This document shows, in pieces, positions 1-8,165 of a stretch of DNA of 64,000 nt. The stretch's first letter is position 1, and each line of letters opens with the position of its first letter. Made by a program: the position numbers and the translations under genes. This DNA comes from an uncultured Acidobacteriota bacterium (GTDB lineage Bacteria > Acidobacteriota > Terriglobia > Bryobacterales > Bryobacteraceae). The notes beneath the pieces are model-generated. The model was not told where the DNA came from. It saw only the letters and a program-made list of their open reading frames with translations, and did no database searches. The stretch lies in the NCBI GenBank assembly GCA_902825945.1, contig CADECY010000030.1, positions 1 to 64,000 on the forward strand. Direction: 5' to 3'.

Positions 1-386
1 TGCCGGTAGCCGTTGGAGTCGAGGTCATGTCTCAATGGCATGGTCCGGAGAACCTCTAGGGTCAAGTCTGGGAATTGCGAGCTCGCGACCCACCGCCAGG
101 CTGCGGAATGCGCAATCGCTGAACGTCCGAATCATCGACCCAGCCAAGCTGAAGGAACTGCCTGGTGCGTAAGCTGGCGGCTGCGTGAGATATGCAACAA
201 CGCGAGCGCGAAGCGCAAGCGCACCCTCATTTTTCCCAGTAACGCGGAATCGAAAAATATTTTCCGCGTGAAATCAACCCATTGCGAGCTAAGGGTGCGG
301 TCAAAATCGAAGCCCCATGTCCATACTGCAACCAGGTCGACGAGCTACGTCAGACCGAATTTCAACAGGAAAGGGAGCAAACAGAC
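1..386. other. No recognisable gene
   Basis: Open frames cross this stretch but none shows a recognisable domain, a convincing ribosome binding site or gene-like composition. I see no tRNA, repeat or transposase. It leads into the small ORF that starts at 387. Confidence 0.4.
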
Positions 387-635
387 ATGACCAGACAAGA
401 AGCTTCGCGAGCCAACGGCGCCCGCTCCAACGGACCCGTCACCCCCGAAGGAAAGGCGAAATCCGCCCTCAATTCCCTCAAACACGGCTCACCTCCAATC
501 ATTTCTGCCGGTGGTTCCGTCGAACGCGAGATCCTTGAGGAGTATCCGGACCTCCAGCCCGCCGACCTGCGCGAGTGCTTGCGGCTCGCCGCTGGTTCCG
601 CACTCGCCCAACTCCGTCACCTAATTTCCGCGTAG
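387..635 (+). CDS. Small chimeric hypothetical protein (DUF433-like C-terminus)
   Basis: 82 codons; the ATG at 387 is preceded by an AAGGGAG purine-rich site about 9 nt upstream, so I prefer it to the upstream in-frame ATG at 282. Residues 1-35 (TRQEASRANGARSNGPVTPEG...LKHG) look like the head of an abundant acidobacterial/planctomycete hypothetical family often found near mobile DNA. Residues from about 47 (EREILEEYPDLQPADLRECL) look like the C-terminal part of DUF433, a family of VapB-like antitoxins. The two halves do not normally occur together, so the ORF looks like a fusion of gene fragments. Its end overlaps the convergent hydrolase by 15 bp. Function is not assignable; it may be non-functional. 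Confidence 0.4.
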   Translation: MTRQEASRANGARSNGPVTPEGKAKSALNSLKHGSPPIISAGGSVEREILEEYPDLQPADLRECLRLAAGSALAQLRHLISA

Positions 636-2675
636 AAGCCGCTCCGCCAGCGCATCCTCTGACTCGACGGCCACCACCTTGCGTGGCAACAGGCGCCGCG
701 CCGCCGCCGCGTTCATCCGCTTCCAATCGCCATCGATCGGATCGAGCACCGCCCCGGAGCCGGGCGACACCGCCAACAGATCCCCCAGATCGAACACACG
801 CAGCACATCGAACGGAACGTACCAGAAGGGAATCTCGCGATCCCAGGTCGTGAACCGGCGCTCGCGTTCGTCCTTCTCCATCAGGCGGAAAGAGGCTTCG
901 TGCGAGGCCGGCCGGTCGAGAAACTGGCGATAGCTGAGGAAGCCTTCGCGTAGCGCCCACGCACGAATGGGCAGGCCCGCCCGCGCGGCTTCGGCGATGG
1001 CGTATGTCGAGGCCAGCGCCATGTTGTCCCCGCGCGCATACCAGGCAAGCGGCGCTCGCGCGTATTCCGGCGCCGCGTGGACAGCCCGTGCCACCGCGAA
1101 CAGGTCACCGGCCTGACGCCACACGAAGTGATCGCCAGCCAGCAGACTCACCGCGGCCGTCCAACCGCGCTTCTCCGTCCGTAACTCGCCGATCCCCCGC
1201 GCATCGATCGCGAGCACGCTCCAGCCGCGTTCCCTTGCCGTTCGTGCCACCGGATCGGCCGTCACGGAATCCTTGCCGGCATCGAGCGCGGCCACCAGCA
1301 GCCCCTTCGGCGCGCCGCCGGACCGCAACAGCAGCGCCGGAATCGTCACCTCTCCCATCGTAACCGCCAGCCGCTGCTCGGGCTGCGTATTCAATGGCGG
1401 CGTCGCGGCAACCGGTGGCTCGCTGCCGAAGAACGCCGACGGTACCGCTGGTCCGCGCGCCCGGATGCCCGCCGCCAGCTTACGCACGAACATCTCCATC
1501 CCCGGACCCGCCGCGCGCTTGCCTTCGGCGAAGCATCGCAGTTCGGCCGCATCCGGCGGTGCGATCTGCACCGGACCTTCGGGCGAAGGCGACCCGTCAC
1601 CACGGTCCATCAAATACCGCAAGAACCAGCCGTATGCCGCCTCGCGCTTGCGCTGCTGATAGCCGTGGCCCGACGACGGATCGTTGAAGTAGCCGAACCG
1701 CTCAGGTCTGCCGAATGCCTTGTACAAGTCGTGGCCGTAATCGGTGACCGTGCCCGCGACGAACCCGGCATCGGTGGTCGAGTTGATCACCAGCAGCGGA
1801 CGCGGCGCGATCATCGCCAGTAACTCGTGGTTATCGGCGAACGTGATCAGCCCCGGGACGAAGTGGCAGTGTTCGGCCGCGTGGTACCAATCGCCCGTGC
1901 GCGTGAAGCTGATCTGCAGCGCGAACTGGCTGGTGCCGACCACCGGAACCGCGACCCGGATACGATCGTCCAGGCTGGCCGTGATCCACGTGTTGTAGCC
2001 GCCGCCGGAGGCGCCGGTCATGCCGATGCGCGTTGCATCTACTTCGGGCCGCGAGAGCAGGTACTCGAGCGCGCACTGCGTCTCGTACTCTGCGAAGCCC
2101 TGCTGCGAAACGCCCGCGAGCAGCGATGAGACGCGCCGGTGATCGCGCGTGGAGACGCCGCGTTCGCCCTGGCCGAACGGGTCGAAGCTGAACACGGCGA
2201 ATCCGCTGCGCGCCATGTGGATGGCGAACGCCTGATGATCCGGCAGCATCTTACTCGCCTCATACCAGTGCCCGTTGTAGAACAGGATCGCGGGTACGCG
2301 CCCGGCCGCGCCCTCCGGCAGATAGAGGTGTCCAGGAACCGAAACTCCGGGTAGCGACTCGAACACCACCTTGTCGATCCGATAGCCGTTGCGCCGAACC
2401 GTGCCCACCACGCGGCCCTTTGGCTTCGGCGGCCACGGCATCTGCTTGTGTCCGAGAGCGTGCTCCAGCCGGCGGCGCAACTCGGGCCGGGCTGCCGCTG
2501 CCTCTTCCGGCGTGCGCGCATGGCGGATCGATTCCAGGCTTCGCGCGGCCCGCCGTTCCAACTCGTCGAGCGAGCCGAACAAGGGCAGCGCCGCCAAGAG
2601 CGCCAGCGGCGCGTAGCTGCGCGTTCCGGTGGACGGTTGCGTCTGGCGGGTAACTGTGACCGCTTTCGGATCCAT
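621..2675 (-). CDS. Alpha/beta hydrolase (acetyl-xylan-esterase/dipeptidyl-peptidase-like)
   Basis: 684 aa. Two alpha/beta-hydrolase-like halves. The N-terminal half carries the nucleophile elbow GASGGG (Ser223), an acid in LVINSTTDAGF (Asp302) and a His in SSGHGY (His337), the order and spacing of a Ser-Asp-His esterase, so ester or peptide-ester hydrolysis is the likely activity. The second half (about residues 400-680) has hydrolase-like strands but no clear nucleophile motif and is probably a degenerate repeat. A hydrophobic stretch at 22-34 could be a weak export signal, but it sits behind 20 polar residues. The gene is transcribed alone, away from the 2939 operon. Substrate unknown; related acidobacterial proteins are usually annotated acetylxylan esterase or S9-like peptidase. 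Confidence 0.75.
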   Translation of the reverse strand: MDPKAVTVTRQTQPSTGTRSYAPLALLAALPLFGSLDELERRAARSLESIRHARTPEEAAAARPELRRRLEHALGHKQMPWPPKPKGRVVGTVRRNGYRIDKVVFESLPGVSVPGHLYLPEGAAGRVPAILFYNGHWYEASKMLPDHQAFAIHMARSGFAVFSFDPFGQGERGVSTRDHRRVSSLLAGVSQQGFAEYETQCALEYLLSRPEVDATRIGMTGASGGGYNTWITASLDDRIRVAVPVVGTSQFALQISFTRTGDWYHAAEHCHFVPGLITFADNHELLAMIAPRPLLVINSTTDAGFVAGTVTDYGHDLYKAFGRPERFGYFNDPSSGHGYQQRKREAAYGWFLRYLMDRGDGSPSPEGPVQIAPPDAAELRCFAEGKRAAGPGMEMFVRKLAAGIRARGPAVPSAFFGSEPPVAATPPLNTQPEQRLAVTMGEVTIPALLLRSGGAPKGLLVAALDAGKDSVTADPVARTARERGWSVLAIDARGIGELRTEKRGWTAAVSLLAGDHFVWRQAGDLFAVARAVHAAPEYARAPLAWYARGDNMALASTYAIAEAARAGLPIRAWALREGFLSYRQFLDRPASHEASFRLMEKDERERRFTTWDREIPFWYVPFDVLRVFDLGDLLAVSPGSGAVLDPIDGDWKRMNAAAARRLLPRKVVAVESEDALAERLLRGN

Positions 2676-2844
2676 CGAACGATCTTATCGTGCCCGCCTC
2701 GCGGCCTGCCGCCCGCTGCATGAACCGAGTCGGATTCGCTCGCGGCAGCCACCCATCCCGCACCCGGAAAGTGATCGTCGCCACGCTCGGACCCTTCGCT
2801 CAGCATCCGATCGGCGCCAATAACCGGTACCCCGGGCCCCTGAA

Positions 2845-2858
2845 TTGAACAGGTTCAA
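2845..2858. promoter_or_regulatory. Palindromic operator, upstream copy
   Basis: TTGAACAGGTTCAA has arms TTGAAC and GTTCAA around a 2-bp centre. It matches the arms of the second site 55 bp downstream (centre to centre) and lies just before the -35-like TTGACC at 2867. A TetR-family gene lies in the operon that follows, so it is a plausible dimer binding site for that protein. Confidence 0.6.
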
Positions 2859-2866
2859 AATTGTTC

Positions 2867-2895
2867 TTGACCACAGGGCCGCTTCGACGTACTCT
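2867..2895 (+). promoter_or_regulatory. Candidate promoter of the DCC/TetR operon
   Basis: TTGACC (2867-2872) is a good -35 (5 of 6 with TTGACA). With a 17-bp spacer the -10 would be TACTCT (2890-2895), which matches the consensus at only 3 positions. The pair lies between the two 14-bp palindromes, the geometry expected for repression, but the -10 assignment is weak. Confidence 0.35.
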
Positions 2896-2899
2896 GTAG

Positions 2900-2913
2900 T
2901 TGAACATGTTCAA
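2900..2913. promoter_or_regulatory. Palindromic operator, downstream copy
   Basis: TTGAACATGTTCAA is a perfect 14-bp palindrome. It would overlap the transcription start region of the candidate promoter and ends 25 bp before the ATG at 2939. It shares both arms with the site at 2845. Likely target: the TetR protein encoded at 3769-4431 (autoregulation), by inference from proximity. Confidence 0.65.
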
Positions 2914-2938
2914 AACCAGAATGGAGCTATGAGACCCA

Positions 2939-3340
2939 ATGTACGTTGAAACCGCCTACCTCACTTATCTCGCGATCAGCGCCGCAGCCACGGTGTTTGT
3001 CGCCCGCACCCTCGCGCAACACGGCGAAGTGTTCCTGATTGCCTCCTACTCCGGAGACACCGCCATGGCCCGGGCCGTAAACCGCCTGCTGGTGATGGGC
3101 TTCTACCTGATCAACGCCGGCTACTTCCTGTTTCAGATGCGGACCGGCGGAGCCGTTCCCGAACTTCGCGACGCGCTCGAACTTCTGTCGCAAAAGCTCG
3201 GCATGGTGTTCCTGGTATTGGGCGTGATGCACCTCTTCAACCTCTATCTCTTCAGCCGGATCCGTGGCCGCGCTTCCGAGCGGATGGAGCCGCCGCCCCT
3301 GCCGCACGACTCTTATCTCCAGGGAGGCCCGGTGCGATGA
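2939..3340 (+). CDS. Small integral membrane protein, first gene of TetR operon
   Basis: 133 aa. About three hydrophobic segments (near residues 5-22, 50-65 and 90-108) with charged connectors, and a proline-rich C-terminal tail. No catalytic motif is visible. GGAG at 2923-2926 is the possible ribosome binding site for the ATG at 2939. The stop overlaps the start of the DCC-family gene by 4 nt (ATGA at 3337), so the two are very probably translationally coupled. Being first behind the paired palindromes, it should be the most tightly regulated gene of the group. Function unknown; a membrane partner for the neighbouring DCC oxidoreductase is a reasonable guess. Confidence 0.7.
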   Translation: MYVETAYLTYLAISAAATVFVARTLAQHGEVFLIASYSGDTAMARAVNRLLVMGFYLINAGYFLFQMRTGGAVPELRDALELLSQKLGMVFLVLGVMHLFNLYLFSRIRGRASERMEPPPLPHDSYLQGGPVR

Positions 3341-3759
3341 CCGCGCTCTACGTGCTCTACGACAATCGCTGCGGCCTGTGTACGTGGCTCTCTGAATGGC
3401 TGGGCTTTCAACGCGTCTACATTCCGGTGATGACGATCGCGGCCGCGTCGAGCGAAGGGCAGTCGCTGGCATCGCGAATCCCGCGCCATGATCCGGATGA
3501 GTTGATCGCCATCGCGGCCGACGGACGGATCTGGCGCAACCATGCCGCTTGGCTCGCCGTGCTGTGGGCGCTGCGCGATTACCGGAGGTGGGCGCGCCGG
3601 CTCGCGAGCCCGGCGATGCTGCCGCTCGCGCGCCACACCTTCATCGCGATCTCCAAGAATCGCTTGCGGCTGTGGCACGCGTTTAGGGTCAGCAGCGATC
3701 AGGATCTGAAGCGCGAACTCTCCCAAGAGGAGGCAACCGCATGCCAATGGAACGGATAA
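3337..3759 (+). CDS. DCC-family thiol-disulfide oxidoreductase (DUF393)
   Basis: 140 aa. The N-terminus VLYDNRCGLCTW carries the family hallmark YDxxCxxC (Cys12, Cys15), a thioredoxin-like CxxC redox centre. The middle region (residues about 60-90, DGRIWRNHAAWLAVLWAL) fits the conserved second half of DCC proteins. Length is normal for the family (about 120-150). The family is predicted to exchange thiols and disulfides; its substrates are poorly known. It overlaps the membrane protein gene upstream by 4 nt and ends 9 nt before the TetR gene, so all three are probably one transcript. Confidence 0.8.
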   Translation: MTALYVLYDNRCGLCTWLSEWLGFQRVYIPVMTIAAASSEGQSLASRIPRHDPDELIAIAADGRIWRNHAAWLAVLWALRDYRRWARRLASPAMLPLARHTFIAISKNRLRLWHAFRVSSDQDLKRELSQEEATACQWNG

Positions 3760-3768
3760 TCATAGACG

Positions 3769-4431
3769 ATGTCGAAGTCAGCCGAAACGCGAGCGCGAAT
3801 TCTCGATTGCGCGCTCGACCTGTTCCGCGAGCGCGGATTCGCCGAGACCACGATGCGCGATATCGCCACCGCGGCGGGAGTCGCCACCGGAGCGAGCTAC
3901 TACTACTTCCGCTCGAAGGAAGAAATCGTGATGGCCTTCTACGAGAGGGCTTCGTCGGAGATGGCTCCGCTGATGGCCGCGGTACTCGAACGGGAACGCA
4001 AGCTCGAACCCTGCCTGCGCGAATTGATCCGGGCGAAGCTCGCCTATTTCGAGCCCAATCGCAAGTTCTTCGCGGCACTGTTGGGACAGGCGGCCAATCT
4101 CGACAGTCCGCTCTCGCCGTTCGGAGAGGCAACGCGCCAAATCCGCGAACAGGATCAGGCGGCCTTCGCGCGCGCGCTGGAGTTGACCGAGGTTCCGAAA
4201 GACCTCGCGAGTCACCTGCCCAAGCTGCTCTGGCTTTATCAGATGGGCTTGATCTTCTACTGGATCACCGACGAGTCCGCTGGACACCGCCGGACGATGA
4301 ACGTGCTGGACAAGAGTTTGCGCATGGTGATGCGGCTCATGCAGTTGTCGGCGCTGCCGCTGATGAAGCCAGCACGCAAGATGGTGATCGAACTGATCGC
4401 GGCCGTCGAGGGTCGCGATGAGGCAGCGTGA
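3769..4431 (+). CDS. TetR/AcrR-family transcriptional regulator
   Basis: 220 aa. Residues 5-55 form a canonical TetR helix-turn-helix: ARILDCALDLFRERGF, TTMRDIATAAGVATGASYYYF, then SKEEIV. The C-terminal about 150 residues are a helical ligand/dimer domain with no assignable ligand. It is the third gene of the operon that starts at 2939 and overlaps the SRPBCC gene downstream by 14 nt. The paired TTGAAC-N2-GTTCAA palindromes around the promoter at 2845-2913 are the obvious candidate operators, giving autorepression relieved by an unknown ligand (inference). Confidence 0.88.
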   Translation: MSKSAETRARILDCALDLFRERGFAETTMRDIATAAGVATGASYYYFRSKEEIVMAFYERASSEMAPLMAAVLERERKLEPCLRELIRAKLAYFEPNRKFFAALLGQAANLDSPLSPFGEATRQIREQDQAAFARALELTEVPKDLASHLPKLLWLYQMGLIFYWITDESAGHRRTMNVLDKSLRMVMRLMQLSALPLMKPARKMVIELIAAVEGRDEAA

Positions 4432-5344
4432 TTGGGTTGGACTCGCCGCCGCGACGGTGACCAGTACATTGGCGTATGTCTCTTTGCTTGCTTTCGAAAC
4501 CTACGGCGTAGCGCTGTTCGTCGTCTCTCCGCTGTTGATGGGATTCACCGGCGTCATGGCCGCGTCTCGCGTGGAGCGGCGCCCGATGCGATCGGATCTG
4601 TGGCTATCGGCGGCATGCGGCCTGGCACCTTATCTGCTGGCGTGGATGGCGGGTGTGGAAGGCGCCCTGTGTTTGATGATGTTTCTGCCGCTTGCATTTC
4701 CGCTGGCAATGTTCGGTGGTGCGATCGCCCACTGGCTGGCAGAGAAGCGGAAGCTTGTCGCCCTAATCGTGTTGCCGCCCATGCTCGGTTCGGGTGAGGC
4801 GGCGTGGGGCCCATCGGCACCCGTGGTTTCAGCCTCCACTGCAATTGAGATCAATGCCCCTCCTTCCATCGTCTGGAAGAACATCATCTCATTCACGGAA
4901 CTGCCCCCGCCGAACGAACTGATCTTTCGAGCCGGAGTCGCATTCCCCGTCCGTGCCGAGATGGAAGGCGTGGGAGTAGGCGCTGTGCGTCGATGTATCT
5001 TTTCAACCGGTGCGGTGATCGAACCCATTACGGTGTGGGATGAGCCGCGCACACTCGCGTTCGGCATCACGGAACAGCCGCCAACCATGCGAGAGATGAG
5101 CCCCTATGACATCGAACCGCCCCATCTCGAAGGCTACTTTGTCTCGCATCGCGGGCAGTTCGAATTGGTGCCCCTCGCCCGAGGCCGCACGCTTCTGAAA
5201 GGCACCAGTTGGTACAGCAACCGAATGTGGCCGGCGCCTTATTGGCGTCTTTGGACGGACCACATTATGCATAGTGTGCACGGTCGTGTGATGGGTCATA
5301 TCCGGGCAAGGTCCGAGGCCACGCACAGGCGGCGTTCCCGATGA
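4418..5344 (+). CDS. Membrane protein with C-terminal SRPBCC (START-like) domain
   Basis: 308 aa. Residues 1-130 hold about four transmembrane segments (YVSLLAFETYGVALFVVSPLLMGFTGV; LCLMMFLPLAFPLAMFGGAIAHWLA; and others). From about residue 145 (STAIEINAPPSIVWKNIISF) comes an SRPBCC/polyketide-cyclase-like fold, which usually makes a hydrophobic ligand pocket. The ATG overlaps the end of tetR by 14 nt, so the gene belongs to the same transcript. Its last 70 residues are duplicated in the following ORF. A sensor or transporter of a lipophilic compound would fit the TetR context, but there is no direct evidence. Confidence 0.7.
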   Translation: MRQRDWVGLAAATVTSTLAYVSLLAFETYGVALFVVSPLLMGFTGVMAASRVERRPMRSDLWLSAACGLAPYLLAWMAGVEGALCLMMFLPLAFPLAMFGGAIAHWLAEKRKLVALIVLPPMLGSGEAAWGPSAPVVSASTAIEINAPPSIVWKNIISFTELPPPNELIFRAGVAFPVRAEMEGVGVGAVRRCIFSTGAVIEPITVWDEPRTLAFGITEQPPTMREMSPYDIEPPHLEGYFVSHRGQFELVPLARGRTLLKGTSWYSNRMWPAPYWRLWTDHIMHSVHGRVMGHIRARSEATHRRRSR

Positions 5345-5649
5345 CGTGGGCTGCGCCGGGACTGCCAGCCCCGGTGCCTTGCCTTCGGCGTCACAGCACG
5401 CCGCACACCATGCGCGAGTTGAGCCCGTGGAACACTGAGCCGCCGCATCTGGAAGGCTATTTCGCCTCCCATCGAGGGCAGTTAGAACTGATTCCGCTCC
5501 CTGGAAATCGCACGCGTCTCGAAGGCGCCACGTGGCACAGCAAGCGCATGTGGCCGGACCATATCCTACACACGGTCCACCTGCGTGTGTTCCGGCACAT
5601 TCGCGAGCGAACGTTAACAAGTGTGACGGATCAGATGAAGTATCCTTAG
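5341..5649 (+). pseudogene. Truncated tandem duplicate of the SRPBCC gene 3' end
   Basis: 102-codon ORF starting in a 4-nt ATGA overlap with the full-length gene. From residue 24 (MRELSPWNTEPPHLEGYF) it aligns with the upstream protein's MREMSPYDIEPPHLEGYF region: 33 of 49 residues identical by eye up to RMWP. Then about 10 residues present in the parent (APYWRLWT...) are missing, and the match resumes at DHILHTVH. The first 23 residues are unrelated. It lacks the membrane part and most of the SRPBCC fold, so it is probably a decaying partial duplication, although it stays open and could be translated by coupling. Confidence 0.6.
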
Positions 5650-5652
5650 GCC

Positions 5653-6570
5653 ATGTGGGAAGATTTCAAAAATCCTAAGACCAAACGGGACAAGATGGAT
5701 TCCCTCTTGCACCTGTACATTGATGGAGCTTTCGATCGCCGCGAGCTGATCAACCGCCTCACGAAGGTTGCAGGGAGCGCGGCCGTCGCCGCCACCTTCT
5801 TCCAGGAATCCGGTTGGGCGCAAGCGGTGCCTTCGCCATGTCCGGATGGAGTCCGGGTCCCGGTGGACGCGCCCGACATCGTCGCCGAGGACATCCAGTT
5901 CTCTGGCAAGGGCGGCAACATCTTCGCTCACCTCGCCAAGCCGAAGGAGCTCACCGAGGCTCTTCCGGTGATTCTCAACATCCACGAGAATCGCGGACTG
6001 GTGCCGCATCATAAGGATATGACCCGCAGGTTCGCCCGCGCGGGCTTCATCGGCCTCAGCATCGACCTGTTGTCGCGACAGGGCGGCGCCCACGTGATTC
6101 CAGAGGACCAGTTGACGCAGGCCTACGGGCGCACGACCGTCGAGCAGAGACTCGAGGACATGTTGTCGGCGATCGACTACATCAAGTCCGAAGGCTGGGC
6201 ACTCCCGGGGCGCATCGGCGTGACCGGCTTCTGCGCTGGCGGCGCCAATGTCTACCTTCTCGCGTTCAACTCGAAAGACATCGCCGCGGCGGCCCCGTTC
6301 TATGGCGCTCCGGCGATGCCGATTCCCGACATGGCCAACGTCCCGCCGCTCTGCATCTTCATGGGCGATGTCGATCCCGGGACCAACGCCAACATCCCGG
6401 CGCTGTTGATGGGAGTCAACGCGGCGCGGAAATCGATCGAGATGCACATGTGGGCCGGTGCTCGTCACGCCTTCATGAACGATACGGGCGCGGCTTACAA
6501 CGCGGAGGCCGCCTGCGCGTCGTGGGATATCCTGATCCGGTTCTTCCGCCGCGAACTCTTGAAGGCGTAA
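5653..6570 (+). CDS. Dienelactone hydrolase family protein, exported
   Basis: 305 aa. Residues 15-60 (LYIDGAFDRRELINRLTKVAGSAAVAATFF...AQA) look like the Tat-like or signal-anchor leader typical of exported dienelactone hydrolases. The catalytic elbow is GVTGFCAGGAN with Cys in the nucleophile position, as in the classical Cys-His-Asp dienelactone hydrolases; GDVDPGTN supplies the Asp and GARHAFMND the His. Known relatives hydrolyse lactone or ester rings in aromatic degradation, though the substrate here is unknown. An alternative start is the ATG at 5695 (MDSLLHLYIDG), which would shorten the leader by 14 residues. It lies 3 bp behind the truncated duplicate but is unrelated to it. Confidence 0.85.
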   Translation: MWEDFKNPKTKRDKMDSLLHLYIDGAFDRRELINRLTKVAGSAAVAATFFQESGWAQAVPSPCPDGVRVPVDAPDIVAEDIQFSGKGGNIFAHLAKPKELTEALPVILNIHENRGLVPHHKDMTRRFARAGFIGLSIDLLSRQGGAHVIPEDQLTQAYGRTTVEQRLEDMLSAIDYIKSEGWALPGRIGVTGFCAGGANVYLLAFNSKDIAAAAPFYGAPAMPIPDMANVPPLCIFMGDVDPGTNANIPALLMGVNAARKSIEMHMWAGARHAFMNDTGAAYNAEAACASWDILIRFFRRELLKA

Positions 6571-6580
6571 TCACCGCACG

Positions 6581-6616
6581 AGGGTACCGTGCTCCGGCAG
6601 GCGGACATGGTACCCT
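6581..6616. repeat. 8-bp inverted repeat upstream of recO
   Basis: AGGGTACC (6581-6588) and GGTACCCT (6609-6616) are perfect inverted arms around 20 nt, between the hydrolase stop (6570) and the recO start (6631). There is no T-run after it, so it is a weak terminator candidate; it could also be a protein binding site. Confidence 0.4.
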
Positions 6617-6630
6617 GAAACACAGGCGGT

Positions 6631-7272
6631 ATGGCCGCAAGAGTGAGCGAAACCATCATTCTCCGGACGTATCCGCTCAAAGAAGCCGACCTGATCGTGA
6701 GCTTTTTCACTCGCGATCACGGCAAGCTGCGAGGCGTCGCCAAGCGCGCGCGCAAACCCGGCAGCCGGTTCGGCAGCGGGCTCGAACGGCTCTCGCATAT
6801 CCGGCTGTTCTACTTCGCGCGTGAAAACCGCGATTTGGCATCACTCGATTCGTGCGAACTGATCGGCTCCCGATTCGGGCTTTCTTCCGACTACGACCTT
6901 TCCACCGGTCTCGACTTCATGGCCGAAGTGAGTGAACACCTCCTTCCCGCCAACGAGATCAACGAAAAGTACTTCCGCCTGCTTCTCTCCGTGACCGACC
7001 ATCTCCTCAAAACCGGCGTCTCCGGCCTGTGGCCGGCCGTGAACTACTTCACGCTCTGGGCCGTGCGCCTGACCGGAATTCTCTCACCCGTTCACCTGAG
7101 CGACGAGGATCGCGATATCGCGGAAGAGATGCTACGCAAGCCCGTGGGGCAACTGGCGCCGCGCGAATGGTCACGCCAGACACTCTACGGTCTCCGGCGC
7201 CAACTCGTGCGCCTGATCGAGGATCAGGTGGAGCGGAAACTCCTCACCACGCAGTATCTCGAGACGATCTAA
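6631..7272 (+). CDS. recO: DNA repair protein RecO
   Basis: 213 aa. The N-terminal OB-fold is clear ([37 protein letters not shown]), followed by the helical region ([18 protein letters not shown]...[12 protein letters not shown]). RecO anneals single strands and works with RecR to load RecA at gaps. The protein is somewhat shorter than E. coli RecO (242 aa), and the four-cysteine zinc motif found in many RecO proteins is absent: the region after [11 protein letters not shown] has no Cys. It lies 4 nt upstream of glyQ, the housekeeping arrangement recO-glyQ-glyS, and probably shares its transcript. Confidence 0.9.
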   Translation: MAARVSETIILRTYPLKEADLIVSFFTRDHGKLRGVAKRARKPGSRFGSGLERLSHIRLFYFARENRDLASLDSCELIGSRFGLSSDYDLSTGLDFMAEVSEHLLPANEINEKYFRLLLSVTDHLLKTGVSGLWPAVNYFTLWAVRLTGILSPVHLSDEDRDIAEEMLRKPVGQLAPREWSRQTLYGLRRQLVRLIEDQVERKLLTTQYLETI

Positions 7273-7276
7273 TCCA

Positions 7277-8164
7277 ATGCTTTCCTTCCAGCAACTGTTA
7301 TTCAACTTGAAGAAATACTGGTCTGAGCGCGGCTGCATCATCCAGGAGCCGTACGACCTCGAAGTGGGCGCGGGCACAATGTGCCCGGAAACGTTCCTTC
7401 GCGTGCTCGGTCCGAAGCCCTACCGCGTCGCCTACGTACAGCCCTCGCGCCGGCCCGCCGATGGCCGCTACGGCGAGAACCCGAACCGTCTCTACAAGCA
7501 CCAGCAGTTGCAGGTGATCCTCAAGCCCACGCCCGCGGACGTGATCGATCTGTACCTGGGCTCGCTCGAAGCGATCGGTATCGATCTCTCCAAACACGAC
7601 ATCAAGTTCGAAGAGGACAACTGGGAATCGCCGACACTCGGCGCCTGGGGCGTCGGCTGGCAAGTCATGCTCGACGGACTCGAGATCACCCAATTCACCT
7701 ACTTCCAACAATGCGGAGGCGTCGATCTCGAACTCGCGCCCGCCGAACTCACCTACGGACTCGAGCGCATCGCGGCGTTCCTCCAGGGCAAGGAGAGCAT
7801 CTACGAAATCGAGTGGGCTCCGGGATACTCGTATGGCGATGTTCGTTTCGCCGACGAGCAGCAGTTCTCCGTCTACAACTTCGAACTCGCGAACATTCCC
7901 ACACTGTGGCAGATGTTCGAACTGAACGAAAAGGAAGCGCAGCGGCTGATCGATGGCTACGGCAAGCTGACCGACAAGGCCCGTTATCCGATTCTCTCGA
8001 TCTACGATCACGTGTTGAAGTGTTCTCACCTGTTCAACCTGCTCGATTCGCGCGGGGCGATCAGTGTCACCGAACGCGTGGCCGTCATTGCACGCGTGCG
8101 CAAGCTGGCTGTGGGAACGGCCCAGATCTGGGTCGACCAGACTCAGGTGAAGGAGGCCGCGTAA
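7277..8164 (+). CDS. glyQ: Glycyl-tRNA synthetase alpha subunit
   Basis: 295 aa, the usual length of the alpha chain of the bacterial alpha2-beta2 GlyRS. The N-terminus ([18 protein letters not shown]) and the signatures [37 protein letters not shown] and [12 protein letters not shown] are diagnostic for this class II catalytic subunit. It charges tRNA-Gly with glycine in the cytoplasm together with GlyS, encoded 1 nt downstream. The spacing to recO (4 nt) and glyS indicates an operon. Confidence 0.98.
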   Translation: MLSFQQLLFNLKKYWSERGCIIQEPYDLEVGAGTMCPETFLRVLGPKPYRVAYVQPSRRPADGRYGENPNRLYKHQQLQVILKPTPADVIDLYLGSLEAIGIDLSKHDIKFEEDNWESPTLGAWGVGWQVMLDGLEITQFTYFQQCGGVDLELAPAELTYGLERIAAFLQGKESIYEIEWAPGYSYGDVRFADEQQFSVYNFELANIPTLWQMFELNEKEAQRLIDGYGKLTDKARYPILSIYDHVLKCSHLFNLLDSRGAISVTERVAVIARVRKLAVGTAQIWVDQTQVKEAA

Positions 8165-8165
8165 C

